A stretch of 64,000 nucleotides of DNA from Shewanella yunxiaonensis (GCF_018223345.1 NZ_CP073587.1:1709001-1773000), one strand, 5' to 3'. Positions 19,029 to 29,576 are shown, numbered from the stretch's first letter. Numbers and translations are program-made. The notes: a model not told the origin generated them from the sequence alone.

Positions 19029-21677
19029 TTATTCAGGTTGGATTGCTGGCAATTGAATAGTGATACAGCATCCTTTCGTTGGCGCACATGCAAGAGAGAG
19101 CGCGCCGTTCAGTTGGGTGTTAAGATAGTGATATACGGTCGCTAGCGTACCGTTGGTCGAATGCTGTTGCCACTGTTGCTGGATGGCCGCAACTTGTGAT
19201 TGCGTCATCCCGTTGCCATTGTCTGTCAGACGGATAAGCACGTGACCATTGTTTTCTGTCAGCGCAATACGTAATTGTTTATCATGTTGCGAAGTGGGGA
19301 AGGCGTCGTTAGCTATATTGCTGATTAGTCTATAAAAAACAATTAAATGTTGCCAACTCTTGCCTGCTGCCAGTAGGCGCAAATCTTTATCAACTTCAAT
19401 AAGAACCTCCACAGTCGCCAGTTCTGGCGCCATAAAGATCAGTAAATCATCAAAAAATTCGGCTATTGCTAAAGATTGAATTTCATTTCGTTGATAATTT
19501 ACCAATGGCAAAAGATGCCGCAAGGCTTCTGCTTGTTGCAATGCCAATGGGATCGCTTCGTCTGAAGCGTGATGGTATAGCGCAGCAGAAAGTTGATCTA
19601 AACGTTTACTCAAGGTCGATATTAATAAAGTCAGTAAACGTGGCAGGGGTTGCTCGAGATGATGTAATCGCTCAATTTCTTGTTGTAACTGGTGCTCCTG
19701 CTGATTTGCCAGCTGTTTCTCTTTGGCAAAATAGCGCTGTTGCATTTTTTGCTGTTGTATTTGTTGGAGCAAAGCGTCTAACTGCTGCTGTAGTTTATCG
19801 ATTTCTCCTTGTAGCTGTACTTCGCTACGCTTGACGCCACTGAGATCAAAACCGATAGCGCCAATTCCATTAATTTCACCCAACTCATTTTTAAGCGGAA
19901 AACGGGTAACAAAAAATGGTCGGTTGCCGCCATGATGTATATGCAAAGGTTCTTCGGCGCTAAACGGTGCTCGTGATTGTAATACGCGTTGTTCGTGTTG
20001 TACTGTTAGCGGAAATTCTAATGCGGGAAATATCTGCTGATCGGTGTGACCTAACAACTGTTCACGCTCACGCCCCAATAATTCACAATATTTATCATTT
20101 ACCCAGATGTAGCCACCATTCAGGTCTTTCATATGAATAATATGCTGCGAGAATTTCTGCAGGGCACCAAGCTGTTCGGTAAGATTCAGTAACTTAATTT
20201 GTGCTGATTCTTGTACTTGCAACTGTTGTTCTAAGGCAAGGTTCTCGGCATAGAGGCCGGACATTTCGGTTTCTAATTGCCTCACTCTCTCCAGAAAACT
20301 ACCGGCTAATTCACCAAATTCATCATGCCGTGTGTTTTGTAATAACTCCAGTTCCGCTAAGTTCTGCATTTTTAGGGTACTGGCCATTTTGGTGATGGGG
20401 GCAATGAAGATGCGTTTTTGTATCAGGGATAATAACAGCATTGCTAATAACTGAATGATAACCAGAAACAAACCGACTTTACCGGCTAACAGATAGGCGT
20501 TGTGATGTAGTTGTGATAACGGCGTGACCACGAGAATTTTCCAGAAAGTATCTGGCATCAAAAATACCGATACTAAGGCATCTTCGCCGAGTAATGGATC
20601 ATGTTGGATCTCGACTAAATCCACTAATTCTGCCGCTTTAGGCCAGTGCTGAGGTCCATTCTGCACAATCGCTTGCATCAGCTTATTCGGATCATTGATC
20701 AGCGACGGCAATTTTCGTAGTTGTTGCTCAGTGAACAAAGGATGCTTTTGTGCTTGTACTATGATGGCATCGTCTGCAGTTTGTAATGCCGATTTAAATA
20801 CAGAAAATGCGGGAATTTTAGCACTCAGGATTTGGATATCATTTACCTGTGACGGAGTGATTTGGAGGTGCTGCTGCAAACCCTGAGGCAGCGATAACAA
20901 TTGGTTACGGTAATCTAACGCAATAATATAGCCACTGAGATCTCGCGAAAGGCCATGAAAGAGTTCGTTGATGCCGGCAAGACTGATATCAATGGTGGCT
21001 GCACCAATAAATCTGTGGTCTGCGCGGATGGGAACTGATGCAGTCACCATCGCAGTACCGGTCACCGGGTCTCTGTAGGCAGGGGACCAGAACGCCACAT
21101 TGGCAGGATATAGGTGAGTAGGGCGATACCATTCTTCATTATGGTAGGGAGTTACCGCATTGCGGTTGTAATCTGTGGTTTGTATTAACGTGTTATTGGT
21201 ATCGCGAAACCAGAACAAACTTTTTGATGACAGCGTATTTTCATCTCGAGGTTCTGGCCAGATCCCGCCACCGGCTAACAGGTCGTTAGGGTGTTTTCTA
21301 TCGAGTAATGCTGGAATGACTTTTTGTAATTCCTGCAGCTGTTGTGGTTGTTGCAAATACTGTCCGGCGACGCCTGCCATCGAAACCGCAATAGCTTCAT
21401 ATATTCCACTGATCTCTTGCAGACGGGATATCACTACCTGCCCGTAGGTTCGGTTTAATTCTTGCTGTTGCTGTAATAATTGATCTCTTTGGATAAGCCA
21501 AAATACGCCTATAGTGCTGGCAATAATGATGAAGGCGATAAACAACTGTACCCAAACAAATTTGGCAGACAAGCTGTTACGCCAGAGGTGTCTGGTATTC
21601 CCACTAAATTTGAAGGTAGGCAGCTGTGTCATGTAAAAATCCGTTTTAGCGGCAGCAACAATCGACATATTCATCAT
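19029..21677 (-). CDS. dCache/PAS membrane sensor with histidine-kinase ATPase domain
   Basis: The 882-residue product has membrane segments at about 40-62 and 398-420 around a periplasmic dCache-like domain (EEWYRPT, VTASVPI). A HAMP-like linker, a PAS domain (about 510-615) and a long Gln-rich coiled coil follow. The C-terminus has an ATP-binding fold with an N-box (RLISNIANDAF) and G1 box (LTDNGNGM). The phosphoacceptor segment reads HHLEQPL, aligning with HELRTPL so that His672 could be the acceptor, but the helix is atypical and the G2 box is poor. It lies downstream of acs but behind a terminator. The start may instead be Met16 at 21632. Confidence 0.75.
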   Translation of the reverse strand: MMNMSIVAAAKTDFYMTQLPTFKFSGNTRHLWRNSLSAKFVWVQLFIAFIIIASTIGVFWLIQRDQLLQQQQELNRTYGQVVISRLQEISGIYEAIAVSMAGVAGQYLQQPQQLQELQKVIPALLDRKHPNDLLAGGGIWPEPRDENTLSSKSLFWFRDTNNTLIQTTDYNRNAVTPYHNEEWYRPTHLYPANVAFWSPAYRDPVTGTAMVTASVPIRADHRFIGAATIDISLAGINELFHGLSRDLSGYIIALDYRNQLLSLPQGLQQHLQITPSQVNDIQILSAKIPAFSVFKSALQTADDAIIVQAQKHPLFTEQQLRKLPSLINDPNKLMQAIVQNGPQHWPKAAELVDLVEIQHDPLLGEDALVSVFLMPDTFWKILVVTPLSQLHHNAYLLAGKVGLFLVIIQLLAMLLLSLIQKRIFIAPITKMASTLKMQNLAELELLQNTRHDEFGELAGSFLERVRQLETEMSGLYAENLALEQQLQVQESAQIKLLNLTEQLGALQKFSQHIIHMKDLNGGYIWVNDKYCELLGREREQLLGHTDQQIFPALEFPLTVQHEQRVLQSRAPFSAEEPLHIHHGGNRPFFVTRFPLKNELGEINGIGAIGFDLSGVKRSEVQLQGEIDKLQQQLDALLQQIQQQKMQQRYFAKEKQLANQQEHQLQQEIERLHHLEQPLPRLLTLLISTLSKRLDQLSAALYHHASDEAIPLALQQAEALRHLLPLVNYQRNEIQSLAIAEFFDDLLIFMAPELATVEVLIEVDKDLRLLAAGKSWQHLIVFYRLISNIANDAFPTSQHDKQLRIALTENNGHVLIRLTDNGNGMTQSQVAAIQQQWQQHSTNGTLATVYHYLNTQLNGALSLACAPTKGCCITIQLPAIQPE

Positions 21678-21731
21678 AGCGCTTGACCAATTGAATTGTC
21701 ATTATTTGAACAAATTCAATTTGTTTGCACA

Positions 21732-21758
21732 GAAAAAAGCCCCTCACTAGGAGGGGCT
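21732..21758 (-). terminator. Terminator after acs
   Basis: The stem AGCCCCTC / GAGGGGCT with a 5-base loop is followed by TTTTTT on the minus strand, 17 bp beyond the acs stop. It separates acs from the downstream sensor gene. Confidence 0.9.
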
Positions 21759-21774
21759 AAAACAGGAAGAAGAA

Positions 21775-23730
21775 TTACTCGGGTCGATTGAGTCGGGTTT
21801 CAATCAGAGTATCAATCACGGCTGGGTCAGCCAAGGTTGAAGCATCACCAAGGTTGGTAATTTCGTTTGCAGCAATTTTACGCAGGAATCGCCGCATAAT
21901 TTTTCCTGAACGCGTTTTTGGCAAGCCTGTTGCCCACTGGATCAAATCTGGTGTGGCTAACGCGCCAATCTCTTTGCGTACCCATTGACGGAGTTCCTGA
22001 CGTAGCGCCTCGGAAGGTTCGGTATCTTTGGTAAGCGTTACGTAGGCATAGATACCTTGACCTTTAATATCATGGGGATAACCAACTACCGCAGCCTCAG
22101 CCACTAAATCATGAGCCACTAACGCACTTTCGATTTCAGCGGTTCCCAGTCTGTGACCTGAAACGTTGATCACATCGTCAACCCGGCCAGTAATCCAGTA
22201 ATAACCATCCTCATCACGACGAGCGCCGTCGCCGGTAAAGTACATGCCGCGGAAAGTTTTAAAGTAAGTCAGAACAAAACGTTCGTGATCTCCATAGACG
22301 GTGCGCATCTGACCTGGCCATGAATCGAGTATCACTAGGTTTCCTTCGGTCGCCCCTTCCAGGATTGTGCCATTGTTATCTACCAATGCTGGCTGCACGC
22401 CGAAGAATGGACGAGTGGCTGAACCGGGTTTGGTATCTGTTGCACCAGGCAACGGCGTAATCAAAACACCGCCAGTTTCCGTCTGCCACCAGGTATCGAC
22501 GATAGGGCAGTGCTCATGACCAATAACTTCATGATACCAGCGCCATGCTTCTGGATTGATAGGTTCACCCACAGAACCCATGATGCGCAAGGAATCGCCT
22601 TTATAACCATCAAACTGTTCTTTCCCTTCAGCCATTAACGCACGAATGAGGGTCGGCGCAGTGTAAAGAATATTAACTTTATGCCGATCAATAATTTCGC
22701 CGAGTCTGGCAGGAGACGGCCAGTTGGGGACGCCTTCATGGATAAGCACTGTGGCGCAGTTTGCCAGAGGACCGTAAACCATGTAGCTGTGGCCCGTAAT
22801 CCAACCTACGTCAGCAGTACACCAATAGATTTCACCCGGTTTATAGTCAAACACGTATTCATGGGTCATCGAAGCGTACACCAGATAGCCACCCGTGGTG
22901 TGCAACACACCTTTCGGATTGCCCGTTGAACCTGAGGTGTACAGCAAGAATAACGGATCTTCTGCCCCCATCTCTTCGGGTTCGCTAAATTCAGATGCGG
23001 TTTCGGTCAGTGAATGCCACCAGACGTCACGTCCTTCCTGCCACGCAACATCTTTGCCTGTGCGCTTTAATACAATAACTTTTTCAACAGTCGTCACGTC
23101 AGGTTTTGCTAATGCTTCATCAATGTTGCGCTTAAGCGGGATGGTGCGGCCCGCTCTGACACCTTCGTCGGCAGTAAGTATCACTTTGGAGCGGCCATCT
23201 TTAATTCGTGATGCAATGGAATCCGGTGAAAATCCGCCGAAAACTACCGAATGAACCGCACCAATTCGGGCACAGGCGAGCATCGCAATTGCCGCTTCGG
23301 GTACCATAGGCATGTACATGGTAACGACATCACCGCGGCGTACGCCTTGGCTACGTAACGCGTTAGCAAATTTACAGACTTCGACATGCAATTGTGCATA
23401 GGTCAGTGTTTTCTGCTGTTTGGCATCATCACCTTCCCAGATAATGGCAATGCGGTCGGCGTTCTGCTCCAGATGACGATCAACGCAGTTGACACAAGCA
23501 TTCAGCGTGCCGTCATAGAACCAATTGATGGATAAATTGTGATCATCAAAAGAGGTTTGCTTAATTTGGGTGTAGGGCTTTATCCAGTCGATACGCTTTC
23601 CGTGTTCACGCCAAAATCCATCTGGATTAACGACGGATTCCTGATACATCTTTTTATACTGCTCATCATTGACCAGCGCACTGGAAGCAATTGCTGCGGG
23701 CACTTTATAAATGGCTTGTTGATTGCTCAT
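21775..23730 (-). CDS. acs: Acetyl-CoA synthetase
   Basis: From the ATG at 23730, preceded by GGAAG, the product has 651 residues (E. coli Acs 652). AMP-forming motifs are visible: [61 protein letters not shown]. The C-terminal [12 protein letters not shown] contains the catalytic lysine that is acetylated in the family. It activates acetate to acetyl-CoA via acetyl-AMP. It is divergent from the CrbS-type sensor kinase, which in Vibrio and Pseudomonas relatives controls acs transcription through a LuxR-type regulator like the one at 31.7-32.4 kb. Confidence 0.97.
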   Translation of the reverse strand: MSNQQAIYKVPAAIASSALVNDEQYKKMYQESVVNPDGFWREHGKRIDWIKPYTQIKQTSFDDHNLSINWFYDGTLNACVNCVDRHLEQNADRIAIIWEGDDAKQQKTLTYAQLHVEVCKFANALRSQGVRRGDVVTMYMPMVPEAAIAMLACARIGAVHSVVFGGFSPDSIASRIKDGRSKVILTADEGVRAGRTIPLKRNIDEALAKPDVTTVEKVIVLKRTGKDVAWQEGRDVWWHSLTETASEFSEPEEMGAEDPLFLLYTSGSTGNPKGVLHTTGGYLVYASMTHEYVFDYKPGEIYWCTADVGWITGHSYMVYGPLANCATVLIHEGVPNWPSPARLGEIIDRHKVNILYTAPTLIRALMAEGKEQFDGYKGDSLRIMGSVGEPINPEAWRWYHEVIGHEHCPIVDTWWQTETGGVLITPLPGATDTKPGSATRPFFGVQPALVDNNGTILEGATEGNLVILDSWPGQMRTVYGDHERFVLTYFKTFRGMYFTGDGARRDEDGYYWITGRVDDVINVSGHRLGTAEIESALVAHDLVAEAAVVGYPHDIKGQGIYAYVTLTKDTEPSEALRQELRQWVRKEIGALATPDLIQWATGLPKTRSGKIMRRFLRKIAANEITNLGDASTLADPAVIDTLIETRLNRPE

Positions 23731-23867
23731 GGATACTTCCCGTTGTTTTTGTGACTTGACGCAAAGTATGGGATGCAACCTTGTTACGCCTCTATTAGAC
23801 ATTGGTCTAGATAAATAAAAATGTTAAAAATCATCATGTTAATCATCTAATTAAAACGCGGTTAGTC

Positions 23868-23879
23868 TGTTACGTAACA
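23868..23879. promoter_or_regulatory. 12-bp palindrome between acs and the CrbS-type gene
   Basis: TGTTACGTAACA is a perfect palindrome, 138 bp before acs and 155 bp before the divergent sensor gene. It could be an operator for the CrbR-type regulator or another dimeric factor. No consensus known to me fits well enough to name the binder. Confidence 0.35.
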
Positions 23880-24033
23880 TTTTTAGATGTTGTCTTCATG
23901 ACTTCTGAATGACGAGGCAAATATAAAAGTAAACAAGCAGTTGTAGCAATGTTGGTGTTTTTGAGGGACTGGGGTAGGCTAGTGCAGGCTGAATGTATCA
24001 AGGTCTGTAGTTAACGGCCGTAAGAGAACTACC

Positions 24034-27000
24034 ATGAATCTGACAATGTTAGTGGCGGTTATCGCCATTTGTTACGTGTGCCTGCTGTGTGTGCTGGCGT
24101 GGGGGGCTGAACGCTGGTTTAGTAACCTCACTAAAAAATTACAAAACTGGATTTACGCTTTCAGTTTGGCAGTTTATTGCTCTTCATGGAGTTTTTTAGG
24201 CACAGTCGGTCAATCAGCTAAAGATTTTTGGTCTTTCTTACCGATTTTTCTGGGTCCCATATTGGTGTTTATTCTGGGGTTCGGCTTATTGCGTAAAATG
24301 GTGATGGTTTCAAAAGAACAAAATATCACCTCTGTGGCCGACTTTATCGCCGCGCGATATGGCAAATCTCAGCCACTCGCGGTTGTTGTCACCTTGATTG
24401 CCTTATTCGGCATCATGCCTTATATCGCTCTGCAACTAAAAGCCATGGTTTATGGCCTGAACCTGTTTCAACCCAAACAAGCGGAATTTGATGGTACCTG
24501 GTTGGCATTGCTGATCAGTTGCTGGCTAGCGTTATTCGCGATTTTGTTCGGTACTCGTAAGCTGGATGCGACAGAACATAATCCCGGCATGATGTTGGCG
24601 ATCGCCTTTGAGTCGTTTGTAAAATTAACCGCATTTCTGATCATCGGTGGTGTAGTCGTCTTTGGCGTATTCGGCGGTTTTGGTCCGTTGTGGGAAAAAG
24701 CCAGCCTAGCGGGCGTGATCCAACAGCCCAACATGAGGCTTGAGTATATTGTGCCGGAGTTGTTGGTCGGGATGGCGGCTTTTTTGTGTATGCCTCGGCA
24801 ATTTCACGTAATGGTCGTTGAAGCTCACGGTGATAAGAGTCTGCGTCGTGCCCGCTGGGTATTTCCATTATATCTGTTGGTGTTTGGCCTATTTGTTGGC
24901 CCGATGGCGTTGGCGGGTAAGTTAATGCTGGGCGATTCGGTCGCGCCCGATACCTATGTGATCAATCTGCCTTTATCCATGGGAAGTGATTGGTTAGCCG
25001 TGATCGCCATGTTGGGCACAATGTCAGCTGCTACCGGTATGGTGATCGTGGCTGTCGTCACCATCAGTGTGATGATCTCTAATGAATGGTTGGTGCCAGT
25101 ATTGTTGCGCACCGGGCAGATAAAACGGAGTAACTTCAGTAAGTTTTCCACCCAGCTATTGTACGTCAGGCGTATTGCCATCGTATTAATTGTCGCTTTC
25201 GGTTATACCGCATACTTAAGCTTCTCCGACAACGAATCTCTGTCACATATGGGAATGCTGGCTTTTGGCGCTTTTGCGCAATTGGCACCAGCATTAGTGG
25301 GGGGGCTTTACTGGAAGCGCGGTAATCGTTCTGGGGTGATGTTGGGCATGGCGGTTGGCTTCGGTGTTTGGGGCGTTCTGTTATTCCGAGATGCAGCTAT
25401 TACCGGCGATTTATTTACTACCGGCTTACATGCATTTACTAACGTTTCTCCAGACGTAGTGGATATTCTTATCGCCTTAGCAGCTAATCTGGCCTGTTAT
25501 GTCTTGGGTTCTATGTGGTTTCGCGCCGGGGTGGTTGAGCGTATCCAGGCCAGTGCATTTGTTACCCCCGGACTGATGCGGAGCAGTGGTAATCGACGTG
25601 CAGTGCAGATAAGTCAACAGGATCTGTTAATTCTGGCCAGTCGCTTTGTTAGTCCCACCCGTGCCTATGAAAGTTTTTCCCGGTTTTCTCCCGAGGCGGT
25701 GCGCAGCGATAGCTGGAATAAATCGGCATCGACCAACTTAATCAACCATACCGAACATCTGTTGGCAGGGGTGCTGGGGGCGTCTAGTGCTTCGGTGGTT
25801 ATGGATTCAGTGCTGGAAGGTCGAGACTTGGCCTTGGATGAAGTGTTCAGCTTGGTGGACGATGCCTCATCACAGGTGCTGCTTAGCCAGGATATGTTGC
25901 GGGCCGCAATTGAGCATGCCAATGAAGGAATGAGTGTTGTTGATAAAGACCTCAATCTAGTGGCCTGGAACCATCGTTATGAGGATTTATATCGTTACCC
26001 GCAGGATTTCCTGCAGCCAGGAATGTCAATTGCGAAAGTGATCCGGTTTAATGCGGCGCGCGGTTATTGCGGCCCAGGCAATATTGATGAACATGTTGAA
26101 CGACGTATGCAGCATATGCGCAATGGAACAGCGCATATGTCGGAACGTCAGCGCAAAGATGGCAAAGTGATCAAAATTCAAGGCAACCCGATGCCCGATG
26201 GCGGTTTCGTTATGACATTCACCGACATCACCCAATATCGACAACAGCAAAAAGCCTTACAGGAAGCCAACGAAAATCTTGAGGCGAGAGTCCGGGAACG
26301 TACTTACGAGCTGGCATTGCTGAATAGCCAGCTGCTGGAAGCAAAAGCACATGAAGAGATGGCCAATGCGTCAAAAAGCCGATTCTTAGCGGCGGTGGGC
26401 CATGACTTGATGCAGCCACTCAATGCTGCGCGGTTATTTACCGCATCGCTGAGCCAGCATCCGAAACTGGAGCAGGATGTGAGCATGACGTTGGAACACA
26501 TCAATAGCTCTCTGAAAACAGCCGGGGAATTGCTCACCGATCTGCTGGATATCTCTCGTCTGGACTCAGGCAAGGTGGATGTTAATCGTAAGGATTTTGC
26601 GATATCCGAAATTTTGAATGGTTTGGCGGTAGAATTTGACGCCATGTCCAAAGATAGTCATATCCGGTTTGCGGCTGTAGCCAGTAATGTGACAGTTAAT
26701 TCCGATCCAGCACTGCTGAGACGAATTATTCAAAATTTCCTGACCAATGCATTTCGATATGCGAAAGGTGGCAAAGTCTTGCTCGGTTGCCGCCACCGTG
26801 CGCAAAATCTGGAAATCCAAGTGCTCGACACCGGGTGTGGTATCGAGGCGAGCCAGTTAAGGGAAATTTTTCACGAATTTAAACGACTCAATAATCCACA
26901 GAGTAAGAGTGTTAACGGGCTAGGTTTAGGTTTAGCGATTGCTGATCGTATCAGTAAAGTGTTGCAGCATGAGATTAAAGTATTCTCCATTCAGGGCAAA

Positions 27001-27462
27001 GGATCGGTATTCTCTATTTTGGTGCCATTAGGTAATAGCCGCAGCATTCCTAAACCTCGCAGTATTACTAACGCCTTTCGCACTCTCACCGGGGTTAAGG
27101 TTCTCTGCATCGATAATGAAGAAAGTATTCTGGCCGGACTGGAAAGTTTGTTGACCCGTTGGCAATGTGAAGTCGTTTGTGCCAGTGATATCAGCGATGC
27201 GCGCATCAAGTTAGGACTGAAAGGGATGGCGCCTGATATCGTGCTGGCCGATTATCATCTGGATAATGACCGCAATGGTGTCGATGCTATGGATGAAATT
27301 CGGACGCTATATGGTGACAAGTTGCCGGGTATTCTGATCACTGCCAATACCAACAAAGCGCTGATTGAAGATGTGGAGCGCCGCGGTTATCACTATATGT
27401 CGAAGATGATCAAACCGGCAGCGCTAAGAGCATTGATCTCGGGACTGGTTAAACGTTCATAG
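24034..27462 (+). CDS. crbS: CrbS/MxtR-type hybrid sensor kinase with SLC5 symporter-like domain
   Basis: The 1142-residue product begins with about 13 membrane segments of the sodium/solute symporter (SSS) fold, up to about residue 490. A PAS domain (about 620-740) and coiled coil follow, then HisKA with LAAVGHDLMQPLN (His790). The ATPase has FLTNAFRYA, DTGCGI and GLGLGLAI boxes, and a receiver domain ends the protein with the phosphoacceptor in LADYHLD (Asp1073). This is the CrbS/MxtR architecture, a kinase that promotes acetate use by switching on acs. Position opposite acs supports this. CbrA has the same SLC5 fusion but pairs with an NtrC-type regulator, not seen here. Confidence 0.88.
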   Translation: MNLTMLVAVIAICYVCLLCVLAWGAERWFSNLTKKLQNWIYAFSLAVYCSSWSFLGTVGQSAKDFWSFLPIFLGPILVFILGFGLLRKMVMVSKEQNITSVADFIAARYGKSQPLAVVVTLIALFGIMPYIALQLKAMVYGLNLFQPKQAEFDGTWLALLISCWLALFAILFGTRKLDATEHNPGMMLAIAFESFVKLTAFLIIGGVVVFGVFGGFGPLWEKASLAGVIQQPNMRLEYIVPELLVGMAAFLCMPRQFHVMVVEAHGDKSLRRARWVFPLYLLVFGLFVGPMALAGKLMLGDSVAPDTYVINLPLSMGSDWLAVIAMLGTMSAATGMVIVAVVTISVMISNEWLVPVLLRTGQIKRSNFSKFSTQLLYVRRIAIVLIVAFGYTAYLSFSDNESLSHMGMLAFGAFAQLAPALVGGLYWKRGNRSGVMLGMAVGFGVWGVLLFRDAAITGDLFTTGLHAFTNVSPDVVDILIALAANLACYVLGSMWFRAGVVERIQASAFVTPGLMRSSGNRRAVQISQQDLLILASRFVSPTRAYESFSRFSPEAVRSDSWNKSASTNLINHTEHLLAGVLGASSASVVMDSVLEGRDLALDEVFSLVDDASSQVLLSQDMLRAAIEHANEGMSVVDKDLNLVAWNHRYEDLYRYPQDFLQPGMSIAKVIRFNAARGYCGPGNIDEHVERRMQHMRNGTAHMSERQRKDGKVIKIQGNPMPDGGFVMTFTDITQYRQQQKALQEANENLEARVRERTYELALLNSQLLEAKAHEEMANASKSRFLAAVGHDLMQPLNAARLFTASLSQHPKLEQDVSMTLEHINSSLKTAGELLTDLLDISRLDSGKVDVNRKDFAISEILNGLAVEFDAMSKDSHIRFAAVASNVTVNSDPALLRRIIQNFLTNAFRYAKGGKVLLGCRHRAQNLEIQVLDTGCGIEASQLREIFHEFKRLNNPQSKSVNGLGLGLAIADRISKVLQHEIKVFSIQGKGSVFSILVPLGNSRSIPKPRSITNAFRTLTGVKVLCIDNEESILAGLESLLTRWQCEVVCASDISDARIKLGLKGMAPDIVLADYHLDNDRNGVDAMDEIRTLYGDKLPGILITANTNKALIEDVERRGYHYMSKMIKPAALRALISGLVKRS

Positions 27463-28201
27463 AGATGGCATCTGCTGTGTTGCTCTGAGATGCTTGGCGA
27501 TGGCGCCAAGGTTTATAAACTAAACCGTAACTAATGGTACAGATCATCCAGCACAGTAAAAGACTGGTGAGATCATGGGTCAGAAAGTGGGCTCCACGCA
27601 GCTCCTGGCAGATGGCAAAAAGGGTGCCCAGGATGATGGCAAAACTCAGGAATTTCATTTTCATTCTGGGCATATGCTGCACAGCAAAATAGTACAAAGC
27701 TACCCAAGCAAAAGCGCCACTACTATGACCGCCAGGGAAACATTGTCCTAAGTCCAGTGACGAAAACACGCTGTCCGGAAATGGGATCCAAGGTTTGCTT
27801 CCACCAAACTGCAGCACATCCCATGGACAGCTGACATTACTGTATTCTTTGCCAAAGCGTACCAACAGAATTGAAATGGCAACATTGGCGAACAACAGTA
27901 TCAAGTCTTTGCGCCATGGCTTGATCGACGCTTTAAAAAAGCTGGCGATCAATGTCACTATCAGCGTTAACGACAAAAGCGTAACCACATGTCGTCCACC
28001 GTTATGCAAGATATGTTCTAAAAAGAAGTTATGTCTTAATGCCCAACCGGGTTGACTTCCTTCCTCACGAAACAGCCATTCCGCGATATATAAATCTGCT
28101 TTGGTGAGATGTAACACAATCAACACCAACAAACCGCAGGCTAAAGGCAGTAAAAGATGTCGGTATAACCAGCTATGAAAAGGCAGAGCATATGGAGGCA
28201 T
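27449..28201 (-). CDS. PAP2 family membrane phosphatase
   Basis: The 250-residue protein has about six membrane segments and the three PAP2 motifs in degenerate form: RFGKEYSNVSCPW, CFPGGHSSGAF and RGAHFLTHDL, with the two catalytic histidines. The family removes phosphate from lipid phosphates such as undecaprenyl pyrophosphate, phosphatidylglycerol phosphate or lipid A. The periplasmic CPWDVLQFGG stretch resembles phosphatases in lipid A or EptA neighbourhoods, and a PmrA-like box precedes the gene. Its substrate is not proven. The end overlaps the convergent sensor kinase gene by 14 bp. Confidence 0.85.
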   Translation of the reverse strand: MPPYALPFHSWLYRHLLLPLACGLLVLIVLHLTKADLYIAEWLFREEGSQPGWALRHNFFLEHILHNGGRHVVTLLSLTLIVTLIASFFKASIKPWRKDLILLFANVAISILLVRFGKEYSNVSCPWDVLQFGGSKPWIPFPDSVFSSLDLGQCFPGGHSSGAFAWVALYYFAVQHMPRMKMKFLSFAIILGTLFAICQELRGAHFLTHDLTSLLLCWMICTISYGLVYKPWRHRQASQSNTADAISMNV

Positions 28202-28251
28202 ATTTTCAACAGATTGGAGTGATAAAGCGCTGACGATTATTAGTGTTATAG

Positions 28252-28268
28252 CTTAACAATTGCTTAAG
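28252..28268 (-). promoter_or_regulatory. PmrA/QseB-like direct repeat upstream of the PAP2 gene
   Basis: On the plus strand it reads CTTAAC, five bases, CTTAAG. That is a direct repeat with an 11-bp period matching the YTTAAK-N5-YTTAAK half-sites of PmrA/BasR-type OmpR-family regulators at 11 of 12 positions. It lies 51-67 bp before the PAP2 start, and TAATAAT follows at a -10-like distance on the gene's strand. Binding is inferred. Confidence 0.4.
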
Positions 28269-28646
28269 ACTAGGTTACAAAAGCGTCAGCGTTATAATTA
28301 CGTCGAATACGCATGCCTCGCTACATTCACGCCGAGATTATTTAAGGTTGTTGAAATTATTCTCAATCAGTCATGTTTCCAAGTCGTGCCCAATGACATT
28401 GCACAATCGAGTAGTCTTGCGGAAACGGATTTATTTGCCGTGGGTATGAATGGTAAATATTTAAGTATCAAACAGTTAAAATTTATGCGGTATCCGGGTT
28501 AAAAAATTACCCTTGCATTTGAAGCACATTAATTAGGCGGTGACATCAGTTTTCATTAGATAGAAAGTGGTGGAACGATAAATAAACCATATTAACAATG
28601 GGTCAAGTAATGTCGGAGTTATTCAGTTATTAACCCCCGCTTTAGC
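28269..28646. other. Intergenic stretch with a possible gene remnant
   Basis: No complete gene is evident. A plus-strand frame ending at 28502 reads FQVVPNDIAQSSSLAETDLF in its C-terminal part. This weakly recalls the VPxxxAxTDL piece of LysR substrate-binding domains, but it has no DNA-binding part and no ribosome-binding site. It may be the tail of a decayed regulator. The rest of the stretch shows nothing I recognise. Confidence 0.25.
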
Positions 28647-29546
28647 TTAGGCAAACGTCGCTGGAGTAGCTGTATCCTTACTCAAGCCTTGTTGCAACCA
28701 ATCGAGCAACAAACTCACTTTTGGCGAAAGATGACGATTTTGCGGATAGAGCCCCCAGACACCCTCAGGTTCGGCCCGATAATGTTCTAAAACAGTCACG
28801 AGCGTACCGTGTTGCAGATCAGCATGCACATAATAATCCGGCAATTGCACCAGTCCGAGGCCTTTACGGGCTGCATCACGCAACCCAATCCCGGAATTGC
28901 ATTGTAATCGTCCATTTACCCGCCAGGTACGTTCTTGTCCCTGTTCTTTAAAGCGCCAATATGGATGATTTCCCACCAGACATTGATGTTGTTGCAGCTC
29001 GGATAAACTGTGCGGGACACCATACTGAGACAAATAGTTGGGACTTGCGCAGACATAATTACAGCGAGTGGCGAGTTTTCGTGCCATTAAGCTGGAGTCG
29101 GTCAAGTTTCCTAACCGAATCGCCAGATCAAAACCTCCCTCAATGAGATCTAAGGTCTTGTTGGTTAACTCTAAATCTAATTGTAATTTATGATATTTCA
29201 ACAAAAAATCATTGAGTAGCGGTAACACAAATTGCTCGCCGTATGTGACCGGCGCGGTGAGCCGTAACAAGCCTTGCGGTTCCTGTTTTAAGCTTCCTAA
29301 GGTGCGTTCAGCTTCTTCAATGCCATCTTGCAATGCACGGCAATGGCGATAGTAAAGTGTTCCTTCTTCGCTCAGCGTCACTTTACGGGTGGTACGATAA
29401 AACAGTTTTGTTGCTAATCGCTTTTCGAGCGCGCTTACCTGACGACTGACCTGTGCCGTTGAAACATTTAGCCGGGTCGCTGCCTGAGTAAAACTCTGAC
29501 TTTCTGCGACGGCGATGAATTCGCAGATACCTTCCCAATGATTCAT
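28647..29546 (-). CDS. LysR family transcriptional regulator
   Basis: The 299-residue protein has a classical N-terminal winged helix (FTQAATRLNVSTAQVSRQVSALEKRLATKLFYRT) and a LysR substrate-binding domain starting PQGLLRLTAPVTYGEQF. It is divergent from adhC-fghA across 108 bp, the usual position of a LysR protein that controls its neighbour. It is therefore a likely regulator of formaldehyde detoxification, by position only. It is unlike FrmR, the regulator of this operon in E. coli. Confidence 0.9.
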   Translation of the reverse strand: MNHWEGICEFIAVAESQSFTQAATRLNVSTAQVSRQVSALEKRLATKLFYRTTRKVTLSEEGTLYYRHCRALQDGIEEAERTLGSLKQEPQGLLRLTAPVTYGEQFVLPLLNDFLLKYHKLQLDLELTNKTLDLIEGGFDLAIRLGNLTDSSLMARKLATRCNYVCASPNYLSQYGVPHSLSELQQHQCLVGNHPYWRFKEQGQERTWRVNGRLQCNSGIGLRDAARKGLGLVQLPDYYVHADLQHGTLVTVLEHYRAEPEGVWGLYPQNRHLSPKVSLLLDWLQQGLSKDTATPATFA

Positions 29547-29576
29547 TATTACGTATATGTAAAAGTGATTTGTAGT

